Assembly: GCA_038317345.1 (NCBI GenBank)
Contig: JBBQBH010000068.1
Span: forward strand, 1 to 12,584
Direction of reading: 5' to 3'
Origin: Mayfieldus sp038317345
GTDB taxonomy: Bacteria; Actinomycetota; Thermoleophilia; Solirubrobacterales; 70-9
DNA length: 12,584 nt
In this document: positions 1-6,159 of the stretch, piece by piece
Layout of the letters: every line of letters begins with the position of its first letter
How positions within the stretch are numbered: position 1 is the stretch's first letter
Translations under genes and position numbers: made by a program
Notes under the pieces: model-generated
What the model was told of the DNA's origin: nothing
Seen by the model: only the letters and a program-made list of their open reading frames with translations
The model's database searches: none

Positions 1-384
1 ACCGCTGTCCTGGTCCCTCCCAAGGTGACCCTGGCCAAGCTGCGCGGCGAACCAGCTGCGATCAACTTCTGGGCCAGCTGGTGTGACCCGTGCCGCAAGG
101 AGGCGCCCGGGCTGGAGCGTTTCGCCCGCTCGCTCAAGGGCCAGGCTCGCTTGATCGGGGTCGACTACACCGACGGCCTGAGCGCCGCCCGCAGTTTCGT
201 CCACGAGTTCGGCTGGACCTTCCCCAATCTCCGCGACCCCGACGGAACCGTTGGCCTTCGGTACGGGCTGAGCGGCGTACCAACGACCGTGATCCTCGAT
301 TCGCGTGGCCGGATCCAGCAGACCCTGCGCGGGCCGCAAACTGTTCCCGATCTGCGCCGAGCGCTCAAGAGCGTCAGTCGATGA
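1..384 (+). CDS. TlpA/ResA-like thioredoxin-fold protein, N-terminus cut by window
   Basis: Extracytoplasmic thiol-disulfide oxidoreductase of the TlpA/ResA kind, expected to reduce or oxidise cysteines of exported proteins or apocytochromes. The frame is open from base 1, and a GTG at 25 lies inside the conserved fold, so the true start and any signal peptide are to the left. Visible elements are the strand FWASWCDPCRKEAP carrying the CxxC active site (WCDPC), a central VDYTDG region, and the GVPTTVILD segment holding the expected cis-proline. The stop TGA at 382-384 overlaps an ATG by ATGA, and the next gene starts 24 bp on, suggesting one transcript. Together with dipZ further right this gives two thioredoxin-fold proteins in one region. 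The family is clear; the exact subfamily (ResA, TlpA or CcmG) cannot be told from the fragment. Confidence 0.9.
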   Translation, partial: TAVLVPPKVTLAKLRGEPAAINFWASWCDPCRKEAPGLERFARSLKGQARLIGVDYTDGLSAARSFVHEFGWTFPNLRDPDGTVGLRYGLSGVPTTVILDSRGRIQQTLRGPQTVPDLRRALKSVSR

Positions 385-407
385 GCACGTCTATGGGTTG
401 TCGCTGA

Positions 408-890
408 GTGCCAAGGTTGTCGCTCAGGCTTCGCTGGTTCCTGACCCTCCTGTTCTTTGGCGCGGTTGCGGTCGCGTTGGTTGCAGCACTACAGGGCTCC
501 GGCGATTCCCCCCAGAGGGATGCGGCTGCGCTCCTGCAGGCCGATCAAGCAGGCCGGACCGTCGTTCGCCACGACCAGGCGCCGCACTCCTCACCGCTCC
601 CTCGAGGCGCTGTTCCCCGCCTCGCCCTACAGCGGGCGATCGCGGCGGACATCCGCAATCGGGTCCGCCACAATCAGCTCGGCGGGCCGGTGCGGGGCGT
701 CCGGTGCGCGCCAGCACCTCACGGACAGTCGCCTCGTCGCCCGTTCAGGTGCACGGCGCCGGCCGGGGCCTTTGGATATCCGTTCTTCGGCGTCGTCGAT
801 GTGCGGGCTCGGCGCCTCAGCTGGTGCAAGTTCGATCCCGCTCCGGCGGGCCAGCTAGCGGTACCGCTCAGCCCGCGATGCCGTGGTTAG
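408..890 (+). CDS. Membrane-anchored secreted protein, unknown function
   Basis: A 160-residue protein starting at GTG. Residues about 7-29 form a basic n-region followed by a hydrophobic segment (LRWFLTLLFFGAVAVALV), fitting a signal anchor. The exported part has a region AIAADIRNRVRHNQLGGPV, then cysteines in CAPAPHG, FRCTAP and SWCKFDP, and a closing PLSPRCRG. The conserved-looking GYPFFGVVDVRARR stretch followed by a cysteine recalls small exported proteins of high-GC actinobacteria; no function is known to me. It follows the thioredoxin gene by 23 bp, so it is probably co-transcribed, and its cysteines could be substrates of that enzyme (inference). Start choice is uncertain: an ATG at 381 in the same frame is separated from this GTG by a TGA at 405-407 directly abutting the GTG. 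No good Shine-Dalgarno site is visible. Confidence 0.7.
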   Translation: MPRLSLRLRWFLTLLFFGAVAVALVAALQGSGDSPQRDAAALLQADQAGRTVVRHDQAPHSSPLPRGAVPRLALQRAIAADIRNRVRHNQLGGPVRGVRCAPAPHGQSPRRPFRCTAPAGAFGYPFFGVVDVRARRLSWCKFDPAPAGQLAVPLSPRCRG

Positions 891-920
891 TGGCCGAACA
901 TACGCTGGCAGAGCTTGGCC

Positions 921-1118
921 CTAGCGCTGCAGCTCGGCGATCTGGGCGGTCAGCGCGTCGTTCTCGCGTCGCAGGGCATCGAGGTCGCCGGTTTCGTCGT
1001 CAGCGGCCCCGCGGGCCGGAAGACAGCCCCGGCGGTCACGGCGTGCGTTCCACCACATCATCGCCGGGCAGAAGGAGGCCGCCACGATCACGGCCGCGAT
1101 CACGAGGACGGTCGTCAT
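921..1118 (-). CDS. Small membrane protein with Cys-Pro/Met segment and coiled-coil tail
   Basis: A 65-residue protein. Residues 1-22 are one transmembrane segment ending in SFCPAMMWW, residues 23-45 a charged linker, and about 46-65 a heptad-like helix (LDALRRENDALTAQIAELQ), a short coiled coil. Its ATG overlaps the stop of the gene before it (1115..1339) by ATGA, so the two are translationally coupled. Both proteins share the same plan: one membrane helix containing Cys-Pro followed by methionines, then a coiled coil. That suggests they pair with each other. Cys and Met in a membrane helix suggest copper or another soft metal, but this is inference. It ends convergently 30 bp from the stop of the 408-890 gene. 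I do not recognise a named family. Confidence 0.65.
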   Translation of the reverse strand: MTTVLVIAAVIVAASFCPAMMWWNARRDRRGCLPARGAADDETGDLDALRRENDALTAQIAELQR

Positions 1119-1339
1119 CGCCGCTCGACCAGCTCCCCATTGCCGGCCTCGCGCTCGAGGCGCTCAACTTCGGATGCCAGGCGCTGCTGCTCCGCGCGCA
1201 GGTCCTCGACGGAGGCCTTATCCGGCTCCTCCTTCTTACCGCCCATCATTCCCTTGCCCATGAAGAACATCATCAGACCCATGCCAATGGGGCAGGCCAG
1301 CAGCGCCAGTGGGGTCAGTATCGGGAATAGGCTCGCCAT
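1115..1339 (-). CDS. Small Met-rich membrane protein with coiled-coil tail
   Basis: A 74-residue protein. Residues 1-34 hold a hydrophobic segment with ACP followed by a methionine-dense stretch (GMGLMMFFMGKGMMGG), then KKEEPDK and a coiled-coil helix (VEDLRAEQQRLASEVERLER) at about 43-63. The frame is open further upstream to a GTG at 1426, but the ATG at 1339 is preceded by AAGGAG with 5 nt spacing, which decides the start. It is coupled by ATGA to the second small membrane protein. The Met-rich membrane helix resembles small membrane proteins found with copper-resistance genes (DUF2933-like in general look), but I cannot confirm membership. It may bind Cu(I) or stabilise a membrane partner; that function is inferred only. 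Confidence 0.7.
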   Translation of the reverse strand: MASLFPILTPLALLACPIGMGLMMFFMGKGMMGGKKEEPDKASVEDLRAEQQRLASEVERLEREAGNGELVERR

Positions 1340-1344
1340 GCTTG

Positions 1345-1350
1345 CTCCTT
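1345..1350 (-). promoter_or_regulatory. Shine-Dalgarno site fixing the start at 1339
   Basis: On the minus strand AAGGAG lies 5 nt before the ATG at 1339. The longer upstream frame has no comparable site. Confidence 0.7.
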
Positions 1351-1574
1351 CGCTCGTTAGGTACGACATAGGGTAGTAGAAGATGGGGCCCACTGTCCAG
1401 TGCAGCGGCTCGGAGGCGACGACCACGGCTGCACCGACTGGGAGAAGTTGAGGCCGATGCGACCTAGGAAGTGTTGCGCCTCGATGTTGAGGCGGAAGAG
1501 GTCGCGGCTGAACAGAAACGGCACTGCCATCCCCGCTGAGTAGACGCTCCCCGTTAAACTGACCTGCTACGCAG

Positions 1575-1616
1575 CATAGTAGCCGGCATGCCCCGTGCCG
1601 GCGCTTGTCTACTATG
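1575..1616. promoter_or_regulatory. Nested inverted repeats, candidate operator
   Basis: CATAGTAG (1575-1582) is matched by its exact reverse complement CTACTATG (1609-1616). Inside, GCCGGCA (1582-1588) pairs with TGCCGGC (1596-1602). Each outer arm is also followed outward by a GTAGC-type element: read away from the centre, one side is CTACTATG-N4-GTAGC and the other CTACTATG-N7-GTAGC. CTAC/GTAG dyads recall BlaI/CopY-family operators, but the spacing differs from their classical site, so the regulator is unknown. The repeats lie just before or over the first possible start codons of the Lgt-like gene. Confidence 0.5.
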
Positions 1617-1691
1617 GCGGGTCGTAGCGTGCCGGCTGCCTCTCTGGCTGCTCGGGCGCTGATCGACCAGCAGCGCTACACGCCTCTACAG

Positions 1692-2486
1692 ATGGCGATG
1701 ATCACGATCAACATCGACCCGATGCTTCACCTCGGCCCTGTGATGATTGCCTGGCACGGGTTGATGATCGGCGTGGGCATCGTCTTCGGGGCACTGCTCG
1801 CTCGGCGTTTCGCGGACGAGATCGGCCTCGATCGCGATCGTCTCTTCGACCTGATCGGCATTCTCGTGCTCGCCGGGATCGTCGGCTCACGTCTGCTCTA
1901 CCTCATCCTCAACGAACCGAGCGCGCTGATCGACCCGAGCCGCTGGCTGGGCAACCGTGGTTTCGCCTTTTTCGGGGCGCTCATCCTGGGGCCGCTGGCC
2001 GCTGCTCTCTACATTCGCCGAGCCCACCTCAGCCTCCGCTACCTCGATGCCCTTGCCGCCGGCTTTCCACTCGGCATGGCCGTCGGCCGGATCGGGGATG
2101 TGATCAGCGGCGAGCACTACGGGCCGGCCACTACCCTGCCTTGGGGCTTCCGCTACCTCAACCCCCACGCCGAGGTCCCGAGTTCGCAATTTGCCTACCA
2201 CCAGGGCGGCTTCTACGAGATCATCCTGGCCCTGGCCATGCTGGCAGTTCTGTGGCCGCTGCGCGACCGCTTCCGCCGACCGACCACCCTGCTCTGGACG
2301 ACGGTCGCCGCCTACAGCGCCGGGCGCTTCGTGATGTTCTTCTACCGCAGCGACACGACCGGCTTCGCTGCGGGCCTTAACGTCGCGCAGGTCACGAGCC
2401 TCGCCTTGTTCGCGGTGGCGCTGCTCGGCCTGTGGTGGGCTCGACGCAGCCAGTGGGTCGGCGAGGCGCGAACGGTTCCGGGCTAA
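1692..2486 (+). CDS. Lgt-like (prolipoprotein diacylglyceryl transferase family) membrane protein, divergent
   Basis: Polytopic membrane protein of the Lgt family, whose canonical member transfers diacylglycerol from phosphatidylglycerol to the lipobox cysteine of prolipoproteins. Family marks: the N-terminal IDPMLHLGPVMIAWHGLM, the signature GRIGDVISGEHYG (residues 132-144), HQGGFYE (170-176) and YSAGRFVMFFYR (208-219). By motif spacing, the arginine and glutamate equivalent to E. coli R143 and E151 (R133, E141) and R239 (R212) are present, but the positions of Y26, H103, N146 and E243 appear as H22, F94, D136 and F216. It may therefore be a specialised paralogue. About seven hydrophobic segments; 264 residues, slightly short for the family. 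Start: family alignment favours ATG 1692 or 1698; earlier starts (TTG 1605, ATG 1614) add a non-family extension. No clear Shine-Dalgarno site. The stop is 2 bp before dipZ, implying an operon. Confidence 0.85.
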   Translation: MAMITINIDPMLHLGPVMIAWHGLMIGVGIVFGALLARRFADEIGLDRDRLFDLIGILVLAGIVGSRLLYLILNEPSALIDPSRWLGNRGFAFFGALILGPLAAALYIRRAHLSLRYLDALAAGFPLGMAVGRIGDVISGEHYGPATTLPWGFRYLNPHAEVPSSQFAYHQGGFYEIILALAMLAVLWPLRDRFRRPTTLLWTTVAAYSAGRFVMFFYRSDTTGFAAGLNVAQVTSLALFAVALLGLWWARRSQWVGEARTVPG

Positions 2487-2488
2487 CC

Positions 2489-4219
2489 ATGCCACTGCTC
2501 CTGGCCTTCGCCCTCGTCGCCGGCTTCGCCACCTGCATCTCACCCTGCGTTCTGCCGGTGCTTCCCGCCGTTCTGACTGGCGCCGCCACCGGAGGGCGGC
2601 GGAGGCCATTGGGGATCGTGACCGGAATCGTCATCTCCTTCACCTTCGCCACCGTCGCCCTGGTCTACGTCATCGCCGCCCTCGGCTTGCCGAACGACGT
2701 GATGCGGACCTTCGCGGTGCTCGTACTGCTGGGCTTCGGCATCTCGCTGATCATCCCTCGGCTCTCGGCCGGCTTCGAGGCCTGGCTCAGTCGCTTGAGC
2801 CGCGCCCCACGGGGTACAAGTGGCGACGGCTTCGGCTCCGGTCTCTCGCTGGGCCTCGGGCTGGGCTTTCTCTATGCGCCCTGTGCAGGGCCGATCCTGG
2901 CCGGCGTGGTCACAATTTCGGCCGCCCAGGCCTTCACCTCCGCGCGACTGGCCGTGGCCTTCGCCTACGCCTTGGGCTCGGCCCTGGCCCTCTATCTGAT
3001 CATGCTTGGTGGGCGCCGCTTCACACGCCGTCTCGTCTCTCGTGGCGTCCGTGTCCAACAGGCGCTCGGCGTGCTGATGGTCCTCGTCGCCGTGGTGGTC
3101 TACAAGAACGTCGACGTTCGCTTCCAGACCGCGGTGGCCAGCCAACTGCCGGGCTTCCTGACCCAGCCCGCACAGGACCTGCAGCAGGACCCGTCGATCT
3201 CGGCTGCTTTGTCGGGCGCTGCCGGGCATGGCTTTGCCGCCGCCTCCGGCGGGCAGCAGGCCGCCCGAGGGGAGCGACTGCCGGTTCTCGGCAGAGCCCC
3301 GGAGTTCACCGACACACAACAGTGGTTCAACACTCCCGGGGACCGGCCGCTGACCATGCGGGGTCTGCGGGGAAGAGTGGTGCTGATCGACTTTTGGACC
3401 TACACCTGCATCAACTGCATCCGCACCTTTCCGCACCTCAAGGCCCTGGACGCCAAGTACCGCAGCAAGGGCTTGACGATCGTCGGCGTGCACTCACCGG
3501 AGTTCCCGTTCGAGAAGGACGCCTCCAACGTCGCTGAGGCGATCGACCAGAACGGCCTTGGGTACCCGGTCGTCCAGGACAACAACCTCAGCACCTGGAA
3601 CGCCTTCCGAAACGCGTACTGGCCCGCCGACTACCTGATCGACGCAAAGGGCCGGATCCGCTACGTCCACTTTGGCGAGGGCGACTATGACACCAGCGAG
3701 AAGGCCGTGCGCTCACTGCTGGCCGAAGCCGGCGCCAAGGGCCTCGGCGGCATGACCCACGCCCACATCGAGTCAGCGTCGAGGGGATTGCGAACGCCGG
3801 AGAGCTATCTGGGATCGGCTCGGGCTCAGGGTTTCGTCAACGGCTTGCTGAGGCCGGGCCGCTTTGAGTTCGGCCCCGCCCCCAGACAGCTCCCACCCAA
3901 CGGCCTTGCTTACGGAGGCCGCTGGACGATCACCCCTGAGTCGGCGACCGCTGGCCCGGGCGCCGAGCTCGAGCTCAACTTCACCGCGCGCCGCGTCTTT
4001 TTGGTTCTCGGCTCACCGCGAGGTCCGCGACCGCTCCAGGTCCTGCTCGACGGGAAACCGATCCGCGACCGCTTGGCTGGCCAAGACGTCCGCGGCGCCG
4101 TGACCAGCGTTGGTCAGCAGCGCCTTTACCGATTGGTCAACCTGCCGAGGGTCGAGCACCACCTTTTGACCCTCAAGCTCGCCCCCGGGATCTCCGGCTA
4201 TGCATTTACCTTCGGTTGA
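2489..4219 (+). CDS. dipZ: DipZ-type fusion: CcdA membrane domain, thioredoxin domain, C-terminal beta domain
   Basis: A 576-residue membrane protein that passes electrons from the cytoplasm to extracytoplasmic thiols. Residues 1 to about 225 are the CcdA/DsbD-like membrane domain, with the conserved pair region FATCISPCVLPVLP (Cys16, Cys20) and YAPCAGPILA (Cys132), the expected membrane cysteines. After a Gly/Ala-rich linker (about 240-270) comes a TlpA-like thioredoxin domain with the active site YTCINCIRTFPHL (Cys307, Cys310), VVGVHSPEFPFE and the YWPADYLID cis-proline region. From about residue 420 (ASRGLRTPESYLG onward) lies the C-terminal beta-rich domain seen in DipZ, ending in GYAFTFG. 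The architecture matches mycobacterial DipZ (Rv2874), though shorter. A longer in-frame start at 2432 would overlap the Lgt-like gene by 55 bp; ATG 2489, 2 bp after that stop, fits the family N-terminus. Confidence 0.93.
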   Translation: MPLLLAFALVAGFATCISPCVLPVLPAVLTGAATGGRRRPLGIVTGIVISFTFATVALVYVIAALGLPNDVMRTFAVLVLLGFGISLIIPRLSAGFEAWLSRLSRAPRGTSGDGFGSGLSLGLGLGFLYAPCAGPILAGVVTISAAQAFTSARLAVAFAYALGSALALYLIMLGGRRFTRRLVSRGVRVQQALGVLMVLVAVVVYKNVDVRFQTAVASQLPGFLTQPAQDLQQDPSISAALSGAAGHGFAAASGGQQAARGERLPVLGRAPEFTDTQQWFNTPGDRPLTMRGLRGRVVLIDFWTYTCINCIRTFPHLKALDAKYRSKGLTIVGVHSPEFPFEKDASNVAEAIDQNGLGYPVVQDNNLSTWNAFRNAYWPADYLIDAKGRIRYVHFGEGDYDTSEKAVRSLLAEAGAKGLGGMTHAHIESASRGLRTPESYLGSARAQGFVNGLLRPGRFEFGPAPRQLPPNGLAYGGRWTITPESATAGPGAELELNFTARRVFLVLGSPRGPRPLQVLLDGKPIRDRLAGQDVRGAVTSVGQQRLYRLVNLPRVEHHLLTLKLAPGISGYAFTFG

Positions 4220-4430
4220 GATAAGCAGTCGTGGCTGCCGAGGTGGAAACGTCCGCCAGGTTCGGTGTTTCAATCGATCCCTTGCCGAATCGCCCGTGGA
4301 CCCCGAGCACGCCGTCGCAAAGATCAGCCACGAAGGAGCCGAGTTTCACTTCTGCTCGCTGGCCTGCGTCGGGCGCTTCTGCGCGGATCCCGAAAGCTTC
4401 GCCGGCAAGGACAAAGCGCCGAGAAATTGA
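4200..4430 (+). CDS. YHS-domain-like small protein, first metal motif lost
   Basis: Residues 32-67 read VDPEHAVAKISHEG, AEFHFCSLACVGRFC, ADPESF, the second half of a YHS domain, a short module common in heavy-metal proteins. Normal members begin with a CxxM-type motif (DPVCGMxVDP); here the same frame reads LAESPVDP. In the frame starting at GTG 4231, SIDPLPN precedes that point, so one missing base near 4290-4300 would join SIDP and PVDPEHAV with the family spacing. The gene is therefore probably frameshifted, or survives as a 76-residue product from ATG 4200, which overlaps the end of dipZ by 20 bp. Neither ATG 4200 nor GTG 4231 has a convincing ribosome binding site. The context (dipZ, Met-rich proteins) supports a metal-related role. 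Confidence 0.55.
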   Translation: MHLPSVEISSRGCRGGNVRQVRCFNRSLAESPVDPEHAVAKISHEGAEFHFCSLACVGRFCADPESFAGKDKAPRN

Positions 4431-4454
4431 TCAAATGAGATAGGAGGAGAACTC

Positions 4455-5090
4455 GTGGCCCAGGAAGTTCGACACCCGATCTTCGCCCGCGTCTATGACC
4501 GGCTGTGTGCGGCTATGGCGGAGGAGGCGGCGCCGTTTCGGCAGGAACTTCTCTCGGGACTGTCCGGCCGGGTGATCGAGGTCGGCGCCGGAAATGGGCA
4601 TAACTTCCAGTACTACCCCTCCTCGGTCAGCCACGTCCTGGCGGTCGAGCCCGAGGAGTATCTGCGGCAACGAGCGATAGGGGCCGCTGCGGAAGCATCG
4701 ATTGACATCGAGGTTGTGGACGGCCTCGCCGAACGGTTGCCGGCCGAGCCGGAGTCGTTCGATGCCGGCGTGGCGTGCTTGGTGCTTTGCACGGTCGGGG
4801 ATCAGGCCGCGGTCTTGGCTGAGTTGCGGCGTGTCATTCGCCCAGGGGGCGAGCTGCGCTTTTTGGAACACGTGATCGCCAACAGCTCGGGCTTCTCGCG
4901 GGCCCAGCGCGCCGCCGATCGGACCTTTTGGCCGTTTGTGGGTGGCGGTTGCCACGCTGCGCGGGACACTGGAGCCGCGATCAAGCAGGCCGGGTTCGAG
5001 ATCGAGCGCTGTCGTCGGTTCCCGTTTCGGCCTTCGGTGGCCGTGTTCCTTGTGACGCCTCACATCCTCGGCGTCGCCCGCCGGCCCTAA
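4455..5090 (+). CDS. Class I SAM-dependent methyltransferase
   Basis: A 211-residue Rossmann-fold methyltransferase. Motif I is RVIEVGAGNGHNFQYY (residues 39-54), the acidic end of strand 2 is AVEPEEYL (E65 probably binding the SAM ribose), the motif II/III region is FDAGVACLVLCTV, and RRVIRPGGELRFLEHV is the usual post-motif III loop. The overall look is that of UbiE/METTL7-like methyltransferases acting on lipids or small molecules; the substrate cannot be read from sequence. The start GTG at 4455 is fixed by a strong site, AGGAGGAG, 5 nt before it. It follows the YHS-like gene by 24 bp on the same strand. The C-terminus (PSVAVFLVTPHILGVARRP) is complete. Confidence 0.88.
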   Translation: MAQEVRHPIFARVYDRLCAAMAEEAAPFRQELLSGLSGRVIEVGAGNGHNFQYYPSSVSHVLAVEPEEYLRQRAIGAAAEASIDIEVVDGLAERLPAEPESFDAGVACLVLCTVGDQAAVLAELRRVIRPGGELRFLEHVIANSSGFSRAQRAADRTFWPFVGGGCHAARDTGAAIKQAGFEIERCRRFPFRPSVAVFLVTPHILGVARRP

Positions 5091-5147
5091 CCGCTGCCGG
5101 GCCCGTGACTGTACCCATGGTCTCGGCCTGTTCGTGACCGGGGGAGC

Positions 5148-5528
5148 GTGGTGGAGGCTGGTGCGAGTGCGGCCCAGCGTACGGACGCTCGTGGTCCTCC
5201 GATCGGCCGTTGGCGCGACAATGGAGTCGTGCAGCAACCCAAACCTCAGCCCGGTGCCAAGCGACCAGACGGACGCAAGCGGCAGCTTTTGCGTTTCGTT
5301 GGGGCGGCCGTTGTCGCTGTGCTGCTTGTCGTTGGAGCTGCGGACGGCGCCCGAATCCTCAGCGCAGCGTGCTTCGGCCTCATTGGGCTCGGCTGCGTGG
5401 CCGCCAACCGTGAGCTCGCCCCCGCCTTCTCCGCAGCCAGCGAAGCGGCACTGGGCTGGTCAAGCCGGGCGGCTGCGGTGGCCCTCGGCGCTTTCTTTAT
5501 CCTTGGAGGGATCGTCCGGCTGGGCTAA
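5148..5528 (+). CDS. Small multi-pass membrane protein, unknown
   Basis: Up to 126 residues. After a basic, Pro/Gln-rich head (VVQQPKPQPGAKRPDGRKRQ) come three hydrophobic segments: LLRFVGAAVVAVLLVVGAA, ILSAACFGLIGLGCVA and AAAVALGAFFILGGIVRLG, so about three membrane passes. No family recognised. The start is uncertain: GTG 5148/5151 sits right behind a GGGGGAG tract, while GTG 5229 would give a 99-residue protein starting at the basic head, with GGAG only 2 nt before it. The stop TAA shares the four bases CTAA (5525-5528) with the stop of the convergent dedA gene, so the two genes end in each other. Confidence 0.6.
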   Translation: MVEAGASAAQRTDARGPPIGRWRDNGVVQQPKPQPGAKRPDGRKRQLLRFVGAAVVAVLLVVGAADGARILSAACFGLIGLGCVAANRELAPAFSAASEAALGWSSRAAAVALGAFFILGGIVRLG

Positions 5529-6118
5529 TTGAGGGCTCTCTGCTTGCGGCGATGGCGGTGCCAGAGGAGATAGCCCGCAGCGCCGAGCACCGCGACGGCG
5601 ATTCCGGCGAGTCCAGCGACTTTGAGGATGTGTTCTGCGGCCGGGCCAAGGTAGTAGGCGGCGAGGCCGACCGATGTCGCCCAGGCGATCCCACCGAGGG
5701 CGTTCCAGAACAAAAAGACGGGCCATCGCATTCGGTTTATTCCCGCGAGCCAAGCGGCGGCGATGCGCAGCCCGGCCACCCAACGACCCAGAAAGACCGC
5801 CTTGGGGCCGTGGCGCTCGAAAAATGGCTCGCCCTTCTCGAGCACTCGTTGGCGATGGTGCTCCAAAAAACCGGGGCGTTCCAGCAGCTTGCGGCCTCCG
5901 GTGCGGCCGATCAGATAGCCGATGTTGTCGCCGACAATGGCTGCCACCGACGCGACGATGATGACCAGGGAGATCTGGAAGCGGCCTTGGTGGGCGAGCA
6001 GCCCGGCGGCGATTAACGCGGTCTCTCCCGGTACGGGGACGCCCGTGGACTCCGCGCCGACAAGCGCGGCGAGCACGAGGTAGCCGAGGTGGGTTGGGAT
6101 CTTGATTAGGGCCAGCAT
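5525..6118 (-). CDS. DedA-family membrane protein
   Basis: A 197-residue polytopic protein of the DedA/SNARE-associated family; members include the undecaprenyl-phosphate flippase UptA and related lipid scramblases. Family marks: ESTGVPVPGETALIAAG (residues 23-39), GDNIGYLIGRTGG (63-75), and FLGRWVAGLRIAAAWLAG (109-126), which corresponds to the family's FxGRFxPGxR with the proline replaced by alanine. The charged stretch between (about 77-107) is the usual cytoplasmic loop, and the C-terminus is very basic (HRHRRKQR). It lies 41 bp downstream of the PAP2 phosphatase on the same strand, and both would act on undecaprenyl lipid carriers at the membrane, which suggests a joint role in carrier recycling (inference). 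ATG at 6118; only a weak purine stretch precedes it. Confidence 0.92.
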   Translation of the reverse strand: MLALIKIPTHLGYLVLAALVGAESTGVPVPGETALIAAGLLAHQGRFQISLVIIVASVAAIVGDNIGYLIGRTGGRKLLERPGFLEHHRQRVLEKGEPFFERHGPKAVFLGRWVAGLRIAAAWLAGINRMRWPVFLFWNALGGIAWATSVGLAAYYLGPAAEHILKVAGLAGIAVAVLGAAGYLLWHRHRRKQRALN

Positions 6119-6159
6119 CGCCGTGGTGCTCTCTGCCGGGGCAGCGGTTGCAGCAGCGG

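Larger units (their letters stand above)
1340..1691. other. Divergent intergenic region with regulatory-looking repeats and a possible gene remnant
   Basis: About 350 bp between the minus-strand small membrane genes and the Lgt-like gene. It holds the inverted repeats at 1575-1616 and a related motif at 1361-1379 (GTACGACATAGGGTAGTAG on the plus strand) just upstream of the minus-strand pair. A possible promoter for that pair reads TGGACA, 18 nt, TACCCT on the minus strand. A 57-codon minus-strand frame (1357-1530) begins MAVPFLFSRDLFRLN with in-frame VYSAG before it; this resembles the YSxGxxVPFLL segment of CcdA-type membrane proteins and may be a remnant. No Shine-Dalgarno site supports it as a gene. 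Confidence 0.45.

Noticed and set aside
305..1330. Long plus-strand open frame (341 codons)
   Set aside because: Low-complexity Arg/Pro/Ser-rich translation running over two opposite-strand real genes; a typical GC-rich shadow.
1887..3493. Long minus-strand frames opposite lgt-like and dipZ (240 and 317 codons)
   Set aside because: Antisense to clearly recognised genes, no family features, Arg/Gln/Gly-rich.
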